Shown: one piece after another, positions 1 through 8,383 of the stretch
Layout of the letters: each line of letters opens with the position of its first letter
How positions within the stretch are numbered: position 1 is the first letter of the stretch
Notes under the pieces: generated by a model
What the model was told of the DNA's origin: nothing
The model's input: only the letters and a program-made list of their open reading frames with translations
Database searches by the model: none
Made by a program: the position numbers and the translations under genes
From: Prosthecobacter gellanilyticus
GTDB lineage: Bacteria > Verrucomicrobiota > Verrucomicrobiia > Verrucomicrobiales > Verrucomicrobiaceae
Assembly (NCBI RefSeq): GCF_007992435.1
Contig: NZ_BKAG01000015.1
Coordinates: forward strand, 62,001-126,000
DNA: 64,000 nucleotides
Direction of reading: 5' to 3'

Positions 1-1083
1 GGCGATATCAAGCTCACCCTGAATGATGCTTTGCTGCGCGAGAAAGCGCTTTTCGGTCGTTGCACGCCTGGCTTCTGCTTGTGCGATGGGGCCTTTGTTT
101 TGATTGAAGGGCAGCGGCAGGTTGATGCCGAGCTGCCAGCGATTCTGCCCCTGGTTGTAATCAAAGCCAGGACTCACGTTCACATCCGGATACTGCTTTG
201 CAATCTCCAGACGCAGCGCGGACTCTGTGGCGGCGTAGTCGGCAAGCAGGGCCATCAAGTCAGCACGCTGGGTCAATGCCTGACGGCGGCTGGCAGCGAT
301 GCTGGTGGCGGGAAGGCGCTGGAAGCTTGAGAAATCCAGCTTTGCACCGGCCAATGCATGGACGGGCACACCGACCGCAGCAGCTAGTTTTGCCTCGCCT
401 GTAGCGGCTACACGTTCAGCATCGTGGCGGGCAAGTCGTGTGCGATTGAGCATCAGGCGAGCCTGCGTGAGCTCGAAGGGAGACACATCTCCCGCGTCCA
501 TCTGCGCGGTGAGCTTCTTGATGGCCTCGTCATGGAGCTGCTGCTCGGTTTCGAGCAGGCGGATGTTTTCGCGGGCGCTGTAAAGCTCCAGCATTGCCAC
601 GCGAACTCGTGAACGGGCAGCCCATGCGCGTGATGAGACACGCCAGCGCGCGGCCTCGGCGGTGGCGTGCGCCTGCTCTGTGCGGCGGGAACGCTTGCCT
701 GCGGTTTCGATGGGGATGGACAGGTTCGCTGCCGCGAACCAGGGCGTGATGGGATTCACGCGATTGCTGGCAAACTGAGGCGCGAAGGTGAAAACGGGGT
801 TAGGCCGCATCTGCGCGGTCTTGATGGCTGCAGCGGCCTCATCTGCCTCGGCACGAGCGAGGGTGACATCGGGATGAAAATAGGCAGCGACCAACGCCAG
901 ACGGTTGACATCCCAGGATCCTTGAGATGCTTTTTGTTCAGCAAGAAAGGCCTTCAACCCTGGATCATTCAAGGAATGTCCGGCAAGCTCCTGCACGCCT
1001 GCTTCCGCCGAGATCGGACGTGCCTGATAGCTGACACAAGAGGTCAGCAAGGCGAGTGAAAGCAGGAGCGGGGGCAGCTTCAT
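1..1083 (-). CDS. TolC-family outer membrane efflux lipoprotein (partial, C-terminus off the window)
   Basis: The frame is open from an ATG at 1083 to the window edge, giving 361 residues with no stop. The N-terminus is a lipoprotein signal (MKLPPLLLSLALLTSC, Cys16). It is followed by long amphipathic helices typical of the outer-membrane efflux (OEP) repeat: LARAEADEAAAAIKTAQMRPNP near residue 75 and a second half beginning near residue 250. TolC/CzcC/NodT proteins form the outer-membrane duct of RND or ABC efflux pumps, and full-length members have about 420-480 residues, so roughly the last quarter is missing. It lies 54 bases downstream of the histidine kinase gene on the same strand, which suggests that the pump is controlled by the two-component pair. 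The family call is firm. The transported substrate cannot be read from the sequence; metal export is a guess from the CusS/CzcS-like context. Confidence 0.88.
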   Translation of the reverse strand, partial: MKLPPLLLSLALLTSCVSYQARPISAEAGVQELAGHSLNDPGLKAFLAEQKASQGSWDVNRLALVAAYFHPDVTLARAEADEAAAAIKTAQMRPNPVFTFAPQFASNRVNPITPWFAAANLSIPIETAGKRSRRTEQAHATAEAARWRVSSRAWAARSRVRVAMLELYSARENIRLLETEQQLHDEAIKKLTAQMDAGDVSPFELTQARLMLNRTRLARHDAERVAATGEAKLAAAVGVPVHALAGAKLDFSSFQRLPATSIAASRRQALTQRADLMALLADYAATESALRLEIAKQYPDVNVSPGFDYNQGQNRWQLGINLPLPFNQNKGPIAQAEARRATTEKRFLAQQSIIQGELDIA

Positions 1084-1137
1084 GAGTGGGGTCTTTATGA
1101 AACGACAGCACCATGGCCTCCACGAATGAAAAGGCTG

Positions 1138-2205
1138 TCATTGTTGGCAGGGCAGAACCAGCGTGAGCTGCGTGCGGCCATCTGAAAGCACATCATAATT
1201 GAGCGAGCCATGATGAGATTTCGCGATGGACTCGGCAATGCTCAGGCCAAGGCCGCTGCCCTCAACACTGCTGCCGTGAGCGGGATCTCCACGAAAGAAG
1301 CGCTCAAAGACACGCTTGCTCAGCTCTCGAGAGAGGGCGTGACCGGTGTTGATGATGCGGAAGACGGCCTTGCCCTCCTGACGGGAAAGAGCGACCCTGA
1401 TGCTGCCATCTTGTTGGTTATGCTTCACGGCATTGTCAGCGAGGATGATCAGGAGCTGGCGCAGCCGCATGCGGTCACCGAGCACTGCGACCGGCTGGCA
1501 GGAGTCCAGGACAGGAGCAATGCCCTTCACTGAAGCCAGATGCGAGAGATCCTCCATGAGATCACGGACGAGATCGTGCAGCGGCACCTCCGTGAGAGCG
1601 GCATCCAGCAAGCCGGCGTCCGCCTTGGCGAGAAACATGAGCTGGCCAACGATGCTGGAGAGCCGCTGCACCTCCTCCAGCATGGATGTGAGCCTCTCAC
1701 GCTGGGCAGGAGGTGTGGCATCATCTCCCATCATCTGTTCCAGCGTGCCATGCAGGATGGTGAGCGGCGTCTTCAGCTCATGCGAGGCATGCAGAGTGAA
1801 CTCGCGTGACTGGGTGAAGGAGTTGCCGAGGCGCTCCTTCATGTGATTGAAGACCGTGGTCGTGCGGTCGAGCTCATCACCGTTGCCACTGCGCGGCACA
1901 GGTTGGGAGAGATTCGAGATGTCTGTTTTCTCCAAGGCTTCTGTCAGTTCCTCAATGGGGCGCAACGCGCGGCCCATGAGCAGGCTGCCACCGATGATCC
2001 CGAGCAGAATGGCCGGGATGCCGCCCAGCAAAACGATCTCGAGAGCCTCCTGAAGAGGACTCTCCTTCAGAACAGCGGAGATCCCGCCCTCCAACACCAC
2101 ATTCCGCTGCTCATTGAACTCAAACCAGCTCAAGAAAGCCACAAGCACGAGGGACACACTGAGTGTGACGGCATAGTAGGAGACGATACGGCGGCGCAGG
2201 GTCAT
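1138..2205 (-). CDS. Sensor histidine kinase, HAMP type
   Basis: A 355-residue membrane kinase. Two hydrophobic segments (about 10-28 and 56-78) flank a short periplasmic loop of only about 27 residues. A HAMP-like linker follows (about 79-130), then the HisKA box SHELKTPL at 141-148 with phospho-accepting His142, the N box ADNAVKH at 256-262 and the G2 box GSGLGLSI at 316-323. These are all the motifs needed for autophosphorylation and transfer to the regulator. The start overlaps the stop of the regulator gene by four bases (ATGA), so the two are translationally coupled. The short periplasmic loop argues against a large ligand-binding sensor domain. The kinase probably responds to metal or envelope stress and controls the TolC gene downstream; that is inferred from order only. 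Confidence 0.93.
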   Translation of the reverse strand: MTLRRRIVSYYAVTLSVSLVLVAFLSWFEFNEQRNVVLEGGISAVLKESPLQEALEIVLLGGIPAILLGIIGGSLLMGRALRPIEELTEALEKTDISNLSQPVPRSGNGDELDRTTTVFNHMKERLGNSFTQSREFTLHASHELKTPLTILHGTLEQMMGDDATPPAQRERLTSMLEEVQRLSSIVGQLMFLAKADAGLLDAALTEVPLHDLVRDLMEDLSHLASVKGIAPVLDSCQPVAVLGDRMRLRQLLIILADNAVKHNQQDGSIRVALSRQEGKAVFRIINTGHALSRELSKRVFERFFRGDPAHGSSVEGSGLGLSIAESIAKSHHGSLNYDVLSDGRTQLTLVLPCQQ

Positions 2206-2876
2206 GACTGGTGACGGAGAGCGTAACCCAGACCGCGCACGGTCTGGATCAAAGGCTGCGGACGGTCGCGATCCACCTTCTCCCGCAGCCTGCGGACATA
2301 GACGTCCACGAGATTGGTGCCTGGATCGAAGTCATACTCCCAGACGGTGCCGATGATGTCACGACGACTGACCACGCGGCCTTCCGCCTTTAGCAGGCAC
2401 TCGAGCAGCAGTCTCTCACGCCGGGAAAGTTCCACGCGTTTCCCTCCCCGGCGCGTCTCACAGGAGGCCGGATCATAGGTCAGGTCAGCGATCGAGAAGA
2501 CGGTGTGCTTTGCCACGCTTTGACGGCGCAGCAAGGAGCGCAGACGGGCCAGCAGCTCTGATATGGCAAAGGGCTTGGGCAGATAGTCATCCGCCCCCGC
2601 ATTCAGCCCCTCCACGCGCTGCTCCACCTCGCCACGGGCGGAGAGCATGATGACCGGCGTGACATTGCCAAGACGGCGCATCTCCCGCACAAGGCTCAAG
2701 CCGTCACGACCTGGAAGCATGATGTCCACCAGCAAGGCCTCAAAGCGTTCCCGCAGCGCACGCTGCAGGCCGGCTTCGCCATCATTCACCACATCCACCT
2801 CAAAGCCTTCCTGACTGAGCGCCCCGGACAGCAGGGCGGCAGTTTTCCTGTCATCTTCGACAATGAGGATCTTCAT
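2202..2876 (-). CDS. OmpR/PhoB-family response regulator
   Basis: A 224-residue two-domain regulator. The receiver domain (about 1-115) has the acidic pair EDD at 7-9, phospho-acceptor Asp51 in VDIMLPGRDG, the SAR motif and the KPF motif with its conserved Lys. The C-terminal winged-helix DNA-binding domain (about 125-222) ends in VDVYVRRLREKVD and IQTVRGLGYAL, the usual recognition helix and wing. I chose the ATG at 2876 (MKILIVEDD) over a TTG two codons upstream because the receiver strand begins immediately. It is the first gene of a regulator-kinase-TolC run on the minus strand and is divergent from the G8 protein gene. The 121 bases at 2877-2997 must hold both promoters. Confidence 0.94.
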   Translation of the reverse strand: MKILIVEDDRKTAALLSGALSQEGFEVDVVNDGEAGLQRALRERFEALLVDIMLPGRDGLSLVREMRRLGNVTPVIMLSARGEVEQRVEGLNAGADDYLPKPFAISELLARLRSLLRRQSVAKHTVFSIADLTYDPASCETRRGGKRVELSRRERLLLECLLKAEGRVVSRRDIIGTVWEYDFDPGTNLVDVYVRRLREKVDRDRPQPLIQTVRGLGYALRHQS

Positions 2877-2997
2877 GGACAATCAGAGGAATGAACTGCT
2901 TATGATTGCACCTTCATTCCGCCAAATGACAGCTTTTTCATTCATTCGAAGCCAAATGGCGGGCCTCGTCCGCGTTCCCGCAGCAGACTAACATTCT

Positions 2998-5076
2998 ATG
3001 AGATCATTTTTGCTCTGCCACGCCGTCATGCTTGTGCTCATCTGCGGCTTGGCGCATGCCGCAGAACCTCGGCCACTGGTCCGGACGGCACAGAGCGGAC
3101 CGTGGTCTGACGCGGCCACCTGGGCTGGTGGCAAGCTGCCATCCGCAGGGGCGAGTGTGCAGATCCGCCCCGGGCACACGGTGACGTATGACATCGTCGC
3201 GACAGAGGCGGTGCGTGCTGTGTATGTGGGTGGCACACTGACTTTCGCACGCGACCGGGACACGCGACTGGATGTGGGCTTGATCAAGATCCAACCGGGT
3301 GACGACACCAGCGAGGAAGGCTTCAACTGTGACGCTCACCTGCCCGTGGCAGACCCCACAAAGCCGAAGCCCGCGCTCGAAGTGGGCACCGCCGACAAAC
3401 CCATCGGCGCTGATCATAAAGCACTGATCAGGCTGGTGTACTTTGAGGGCATGGACAAAGAGTCCCTGCCAGCCGTCGTGGATTGTGGCGGACGCATGGA
3501 GTTCCATGGTGCGGCGATGAGCCACACCTGGGTGAAACTGGGGTCTCCAACCAAGACAGGTGACACTGAGATCTCTCTCGCCGAACCGGTGACGGGCTGG
3601 CGCGCGGGCGACCGCGTCATCTTGACCTCGACCACCCGGCAGACCAAAACGGACGAGAAGACCTTCCGGCCCACCGTGCGTGATCTGACCCAGACCGAGG
3701 AGCGCATCATCCGGGAGATCCGGGGCACGACGCTGATCGTGGACCGGCCGCTCGATCATGTGCATGTCGCGCAGGATGGGTATCGCGGTGAGGTGGCCAA
3801 TCTAAGCCGCAATGTCGTGGTCGAATCTGCGGATCCTGCACAAGCACGCGGTCACACGATGTATCACCGGGATTCCTCCGGTGCCATCAGCTACGCGGAG
3901 TTCAGGCATCTGGGAAAGGAAGGTGTGCTGGGACGCTACAGCCTGCATTTCCATCTGGCGCGTGACACCATGCGCGGTGCCTCCGTCATCGGAGCCAGCA
4001 TCTGGGACAGTGGCAATCGCTGGATCACCATTCACGGCACGGACTATCTGGTGGTGAGAGACTGCGTGGGCTACCAAAGCGTGGGCCACGGCTTCTTCAT
4101 GGAAGACGGCACGGAAGTCTTCAATGTGCTGGACCACAATCTGGCCGTGCAGGCCTGTGGCGGGAAGCCGCTGCCACAGCAGGTGCTGCCTTTTGATCAC
4201 AATGAAGGAGCTGGCTTCTGGTGGGCAAACAGCCTGAACACTTTCACGCGCAACGTGGCTGCTGAATGCGATGAATACGGCTACCGCTTCGATGCCACGG
4301 CCACTCCTGAATTCTCACTGACACTCCAGGTGCCAGGGCCTGACGGCAAACGCACGGCCACCGACATCCGCACCCTGCCGTTTGTGCGCTTTGACGACAA
4401 CGAGGCGCACTGCCAGCGCAGGCATGCCTTTAATTTCGGCGGTTTCGGAACCGCTCCACGGAGCCCGAATGATCGTGGACCCAAGGCTGGGGTGGCTGGC
4501 GTGGGGCCTGACAATGAGCACCCTTTTGTCATCCGCCGCTACAAGGCCTGGGACGTGCACTGGGCGCTGCATCCACGTCCACCCAGCGTGATGATCGACG
4601 GTCTCGATGTGCATCATGCGCACTATGCCCTGTGGTTCGCAAACTATGACCGGCATGCCTACCGGGATGTGCGTCTCAACGACATCTCCGTGAATCCAGA
4701 TTTCCAACCGGTGGGCAAGCAGCCCACGGCGGCGGAGTATCCCGGAGAGCTCAAGCCTGTGGATGATCATCCACCGCAGACCATCATCACGCACGTGATC
4801 CCGCAGCCTGACGGATCATGGAAGGTGCGCGGCACTGCGACGGACAATGGCGAAGTCAAACAGGTCGTGGTGAACGGTCTCGAAGCGAAGGCGCAGCGCG
4901 GTGACTTTGCTGAATGGGAGGTGGTCATTCCGGCGGATGCCGCCAAGACCCGGCTGCAAAGCAAAGCGCAGGACAAGGCAGGAAACCTGGAGTCACACGC
5001 TCACACGCTGGGCCAGGTGGGCGGAGTCTGGCAGCCGATGAATCCGGCCACCACGACTGCGATGACGTCTCCCTGA
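2998..5076 (+). CDS. Secreted G8-domain, right-handed beta-helix protein
   Basis: A 692-residue protein with a Sec signal peptide (cleavage near AHA-AEP, residue 22). The first mature segment, SGPWSDAATWAGGKLPSAG followed by VQIRPGHTVTYD, is the G8 fold named for its conserved glycines and found in vertebrate CEMIP/TMEM2 and in bacterial exoproteins. A long parallel beta-helix region follows (about 250-540), with repeated short-strand motifs (VVRDCVGYQSVGHGFF, FDHNEGAGFWWANS, IDGLDVHHAHYALWF). The last 100 residues resemble an Ig-like module (PPQTIITHVIPQPDGSWKV). The vertebrate relatives act on hyaluronan; whether this one binds or cleaves a polysaccharide is unknown. It is transcribed divergently from the two-component operon with no obvious functional link. 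Confidence 0.82.
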   Translation: MRSFLLCHAVMLVLICGLAHAAEPRPLVRTAQSGPWSDAATWAGGKLPSAGASVQIRPGHTVTYDIVATEAVRAVYVGGTLTFARDRDTRLDVGLIKIQPGDDTSEEGFNCDAHLPVADPTKPKPALEVGTADKPIGADHKALIRLVYFEGMDKESLPAVVDCGGRMEFHGAAMSHTWVKLGSPTKTGDTEISLAEPVTGWRAGDRVILTSTTRQTKTDEKTFRPTVRDLTQTEERIIREIRGTTLIVDRPLDHVHVAQDGYRGEVANLSRNVVVESADPAQARGHTMYHRDSSGAISYAEFRHLGKEGVLGRYSLHFHLARDTMRGASVIGASIWDSGNRWITIHGTDYLVVRDCVGYQSVGHGFFMEDGTEVFNVLDHNLAVQACGGKPLPQQVLPFDHNEGAGFWWANSLNTFTRNVAAECDEYGYRFDATATPEFSLTLQVPGPDGKRTATDIRTLPFVRFDDNEAHCQRRHAFNFGGFGTAPRSPNDRGPKAGVAGVGPDNEHPFVIRRYKAWDVHWALHPRPPSVMIDGLDVHHAHYALWFANYDRHAYRDVRLNDISVNPDFQPVGKQPTAAEYPGELKPVDDHPPQTIITHVIPQPDGSWKVRGTATDNGEVKQVVVNGLEAKAQRGDFAEWEVVIPADAAKTRLQSKAQDKAGNLESHAHTLGQVGGVWQPMNPATTTAMTSP

Positions 5077-5092
5077 TCCGCGCGCAGGCAGA

Positions 5093-6010
5093 TCACTGAC
5101 GGGCCTGCACGGCCTTGTGGGCGGTCTCCTGCAGATAGCGGGCGAAGCTCGCATCGAGACCTTTTGGCACGAAGGTGTTTCCCACCGCACTCTCGCCGAA
5201 CAAGATTTCATACCAAACGCAGGCGCCGAGGTACTCGCCGGCCATGTTCGCATGGTGACCGTCCATGCCGAGCACGATCTTGTCACTGGTCTTGGACTTC
5301 GACCAGCGCCAGCCGACGTGCAGAGAGTTCTTTTGGTTCGGCAGTTCCGGCTGCTTCGCTTTCTTCGGGTCAAAGGCGGTGTCCGTCTGGTAGGCCCAGG
5401 CCGGGTCATTGTCCACGATGTGGAAGGCATCTCCGGTGGGGATGATGCGCGCGCCGAACTCCGCGGCGAGCTTGTCATAGGAGGCGCGCAGGCCCTGGTA
5501 CATCTCGTCCTGCGTCTTGGGCTCGCCTTCCTTGGTGGAGGGCTTGGTGAAGCGTGGATCATCCTTCCGATATTCCCAGGTCTCATGCACCAGCAGCTTC
5601 GCCTTCGGCGCGTGCTGGGAGACGTAGTCACGCAGCCATCCTGCATGAGGCTGATAGGTGCTGAAGTCGTGACTCTTGATGCTGGCCTGCTGGATGGTCA
5701 CATAGTCCCAGGTGTCCGCCGCAAGACTTTCCTTCAATCCGAGACCACTGCCGTAGACTCCTGCCTTGTCCTTGGGATCGGCCTCATGCTTCTGCGCTTT
5801 CTCCGCATGCACCTGGAAGGAAGAGCCCCCGATCACGAGAGGCCGATGAATCAACGTATGGCCGCCTGCTTTCGCGAGTTCGCCAAGATGACGCGTGGCA
5901 TTGGCGGAGAAGCTGTTTCCAATAGTCAGCAAGCGAACGGTTTTAGGCTCTCCAGCATGAGCAGAGACGAGGAGAAGCAGGGAAAGGGAGAGCGTGAGGG
6001 CGAATTTCAT
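5093..6010 (-). CDS. Exported SGNH/GDSL-like hydrolase (DUF4886 type)
   Basis: A 305-residue protein with a signal peptide (MKFALTLSLSLLLLVSAHAG). The mature N-terminus LLTIGNSFSANATRHL carries the block I Ser of SGNH hydrolases. The C-terminal DGHHANMAGEYLGACVWYEILFG gives the Asp/His block V and the alanine-rich helix after it. IGGSSFQVH and IQQASIKSH lie where blocks II and III are expected. This pattern matches the DUF4886 group, seen in verrucomicrobia, planctomycetes and Bacteroidetes, whose substrate is unknown but probably an ester on a polysaccharide. It is convergent with the G8 gene (16 bases apart) and divergent from the redoxin gene at 6095. The family call is good; the substrate is unknown. 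Confidence 0.78.
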   Translation of the reverse strand: MKFALTLSLSLLLLVSAHAGEPKTVRLLTIGNSFSANATRHLGELAKAGGHTLIHRPLVIGGSSFQVHAEKAQKHEADPKDKAGVYGSGLGLKESLAADTWDYVTIQQASIKSHDFSTYQPHAGWLRDYVSQHAPKAKLLVHETWEYRKDDPRFTKPSTKEGEPKTQDEMYQGLRASYDKLAAEFGARIIPTGDAFHIVDNDPAWAYQTDTAFDPKKAKQPELPNQKNSLHVGWRWSKSKTSDKIVLGMDGHHANMAGEYLGACVWYEILFGESAVGNTFVPKGLDASFARYLQETAHKAVQARQ

Positions 6011-6094
6011 GACGGGGGTGCAACAAGAGCAGCATCACTGAACGTGAAAAGACGGGAATTTTTGCTTCGAGTTGGACTCTCAGCCGGGACGCTT

Positions 6095-6613
6095 ATGAAA
6101 CACCTCATCCCCACCCTGCTGTTCATCGCCACCACGGCTCTGGCCGCGCCTCCGGAAGATTTCACCGTCAAATCTGCCACGGACAAGAGCAGTTTCACCC
6201 TCAAGGACGCACGTGGGAAGTTTGTGGCGATTCATTTCCTGCTCAAGACCGAGTGTCCGCTGTGCCTGCGCCACACGCGCGACTACATGACAAAGGCCTC
6301 CACCCTGCCCAATGTGGTCCAGGTCTTTTTGAAGCCTGACACTGACAAGGAGATCGAGGCCTGGGCCACCAAGCTGCCTGCGGAGGAGCTGGCCAAGCAA
6401 CCCATCTACCGCGATCCGAACGCGAAGCTGGCCAAGGCCTTTGACATTCCGGATGGCTATCAGTTTCACGGACAGGTTGTTCACTATCCAGCGACCGTCT
6501 TGATCGGACCCGATGGCAAGGAGGTGTTCCGCCATGTGGGCAAGAGCAACAGCGACCGACTCTCCTTCGAAGCTCTGAGCGCAAAGGTGGCTGAGCTGGC
6601 TCCCAAATCTTGA
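6095..6613 (+). CDS. Exported thioredoxin-fold (redoxin/AhpC-TSA-like) protein
   Basis: A 172-residue protein beginning MKHLIPTLLFIATTALAAPP, a clear signal peptide, so it acts in the periplasm. The reading frame is open far upstream, but the region before 6095 is antisense to the hydrolase gene and lacks coding character, so the ATG before the signal peptide is the start. The mature part reads FTLKDARGKFVAIHFL, then CPLC (residues 53-56) in the place of the thioredoxin/peroxiredoxin active site, then PATVLIGPDGKEVFRHVG, the cis-Pro strand of the fold. The CxxC suggests a thiol-disulfide reductase or peroxiredoxin-like role. The partner is not evident from the neighbours. Confidence 0.75.
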   Translation: MKHLIPTLLFIATTALAAPPEDFTVKSATDKSSFTLKDARGKFVAIHFLLKTECPLCLRHTRDYMTKASTLPNVVQVFLKPDTDKEIEAWATKLPAEELAKQPIYRDPNAKLAKAFDIPDGYQFHGQVVHYPATVLIGPDGKEVFRHVGKSNSDRLSFEALSAKVAELAPKS

Positions 6614-6679
6614 TGCCAGCGGGCGAGTGGCTTTGATTGACAGCGCAACTCCGCACGATGAGGGACGGCATGTTCACCC

Positions 6680-7351
6680 ATGCGCACCCGTGTCCTCCAG
6701 CAGGAGCTGCTCGAAACCTATCCCGATGATCATCCGGACGCCATCACGGGGCGCGAAGATCTGCTGCTGGTCAATGCGGTGATGGGAAATCACCGCTGGA
6801 TGGAGAGCATGCTGCGGCAGCACTACCAGCCCGGCTGGAAGGTCACGGAGATCGGCGCGGGTGATGGGGCGCTTTCACGCCGGTTCGTGGAGGCAGGCAT
6901 CTGCGAGGCATCGTGCTTGCATGCTTTCGATCTGGCTGGCCAGCCCGCCAGCTGGCCGCGTGAGGCGGTGTGGACACAGGGGGACCTGTTTCAGCAGCCG
7001 CTGCCGGACAGCGAGGTGCTGATCGCGAATCTCTTTCTTCATCACTTCACTGATGAACAGCTTCGGGAGATCGGCAGGCGCGTCCCGCCGAGGACGCAGA
7101 TCATCCTGGCAGCCGAGCCTGAGCGACGCTGGATGCACACGGTGATGGGGTGCTTCTTCAGCTGGCTGGCGGAGCTTCACCCCATCACGCAGTTTGACAT
7201 GCAGGTGAGCATACGCGCCGGCTTCAGGGATGATGAGCTGCCCCGCAGCCTGGGGCTGGATGAGCGGGACTGGCAGTGGCAGTGCAAGGCCACACCACTG
7301 GGAGGTTATCGTCTCATGGCCGTCCGCCGCCTAACCAAAAGCATTACTTAG
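6680..7351 (+). CDS. Class I SAM-dependent methyltransferase
   Basis: A 223-residue soluble protein with no signal peptide. Motif I is VTEIGAGDGALSRRF (EIGAGDG at 57-63), which binds S-adenosylmethionine. An acidic residue follows in LHAFDLAG, then GDLFQQPLP, the motif IV region VLIANLFLHHF and the post-motif stretch IILAAEPERRW. This is the Rossmann-like class I fold. The LFLHHF motif and the loss of a conserved C-terminal substrate domain resemble small-molecule or quinone/polyketide methyltransferases found in planctomycetes and verrucomicrobia. No biosynthetic genes lie beside it here, so the substrate is unassigned. It is 66 bases downstream of the redoxin gene and may be co-transcribed. 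Confidence 0.78.
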   Translation: MRTRVLQQELLETYPDDHPDAITGREDLLLVNAVMGNHRWMESMLRQHYQPGWKVTEIGAGDGALSRRFVEAGICEASCLHAFDLAGQPASWPREAVWTQGDLFQQPLPDSEVLIANLFLHHFTDEQLREIGRRVPPRTQIILAAEPERRWMHTVMGCFFSWLAELHPITQFDMQVSIRAGFRDDELPRSLGLDERDWQWQCKATPLGGYRLMAVRRLTKSIT

Positions 7352-7463
7352 ACGCGACAGCTTCAGGGGGGGATTCCCGAAGGCGGGGTCACAGGCGTGA
7401 CAAGATTCACATGATGTGCGCCACCGCATGAACGATCCGGCCAAAGCGCACGTTCATGAGATC

Positions 7464-8321
7464 ATGATGAACCGCCGCGCCCTCCTGAGCACAGCCACCA
7501 CCGCCGCCGTCGCCACCACCATGTCTCCCCGCATCACAAGCGCGGGCCAGTTCACCGGCAAGATCAGGAAGTCTCTCAAGTGGGGCATGGCGCAGAAGGC
7601 AGCCCAGGGCATGAGTTTGACGGAAGCTTTCAAAAAGCTGCGAACCTGCGGCTATGAGGGCATTGAACCCAGCCTGATCGGCCATGTGACAGAGGAGAAT
7701 GCCGCGGAGTGGATCACGGCGAGCAAGGAGAGCGGCCTGATCATCGATGGCACTGTGGGCGGACGCGCGGAGGGCCTGGAGGCAGGCATCGACCTCACGA
7801 AGAAACTCGGTGGAGACTCCATGCTGGTCGTGCTGGCGTATCCGGCAGACCAACCGCTCGGGCAGACCTGGAAGGAGTCCGTGGCGCGCATGAAAGCCGC
7901 CGCGCCACACGCGGAGAAGCAGGGCATCAAGATGCTCATCGAGAACGTCTGGAACACCTTTCTCATCAGCGCCTATGACATGGCCCGTTTCATTGACGAA
8001 GTCGGCAGTCCCTGGGTCGGTGTGCATCTGGACATTGGCAACCAGATGCGCTGGGGCATCGCGGAGCACTGGGTGGAGGTGCTGGGCAAACGCAGCGGCA
8101 AGCTGGATGTGAAGGAGTACCATCTGGACAAGGCGATGAAGGAAGGCATGCGCAAAGGCTTCGACACACCGCTCGGAGAAGGCAGCATCAACTGGCCCGC
8201 TGTGCGCGCTGAGCTGGCGAAGATCAACTTCACCGGCTGGGCTGCCGCCGAGGTCAAGGCAGGAGACTGGGACTATCTCGCCGACGTGGCACGCCGCATG
8301 GACAAGGTGCTGGACCTTTGA
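7464..8321 (+). CDS. Tat-exported sugar phosphate isomerase/epimerase-like TIM-barrel protein
   Basis: A 285-residue protein of the xylose isomerase-like TIM-barrel family. The N-terminus MMNRRALLSTATTAAVATT is a twin-arginine-like signal, which fixes the start at 7464 (or the ATG at 7467) rather than the earlier ATG at 7416. Barrel strands carry the usual metal-ligand positions: YEGIEPSLIG, MLIENVWN, VGVHLDIGN, LDVKEYHLD and AAEVKAGDWDY. Homologues isomerise or epimerise keto-sugars; many verrucomicrobial copies are exported and have no known substrate. A second family member lies at 49294-50271 in this window. The gene is convergent with the broken protease gene, 62 bases away. Confidence 0.82.
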   Translation: MMNRRALLSTATTAAVATTMSPRITSAGQFTGKIRKSLKWGMAQKAAQGMSLTEAFKKLRTCGYEGIEPSLIGHVTEENAAEWITASKESGLIIDGTVGGRAEGLEAGIDLTKKLGGDSMLVVLAYPADQPLGQTWKESVARMKAAAPHAEKQGIKMLIENVWNTFLISAYDMARFIDEVGSPWVGVHLDIGNQMRWGIAEHWVEVLGKRSGKLDVKEYHLDKAMKEGMRKGFDTPLGEGSINWPAVRAELAKINFTGWAAAEVKAGDWDYLADVARRMDKVLDL

Positions 8322-8383
8322 GTTGGGTTGTTCTCGGTTCGCTGCTCCCGGTTTTATCATTCCAATGCTTCCGGGCACTTTCC

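Noticed and set aside
5117-6094. Long N-terminal extension of the redoxin frame
   Set aside because: It is antisense to the SGNH hydrolase; the signal peptide begins at 6095.
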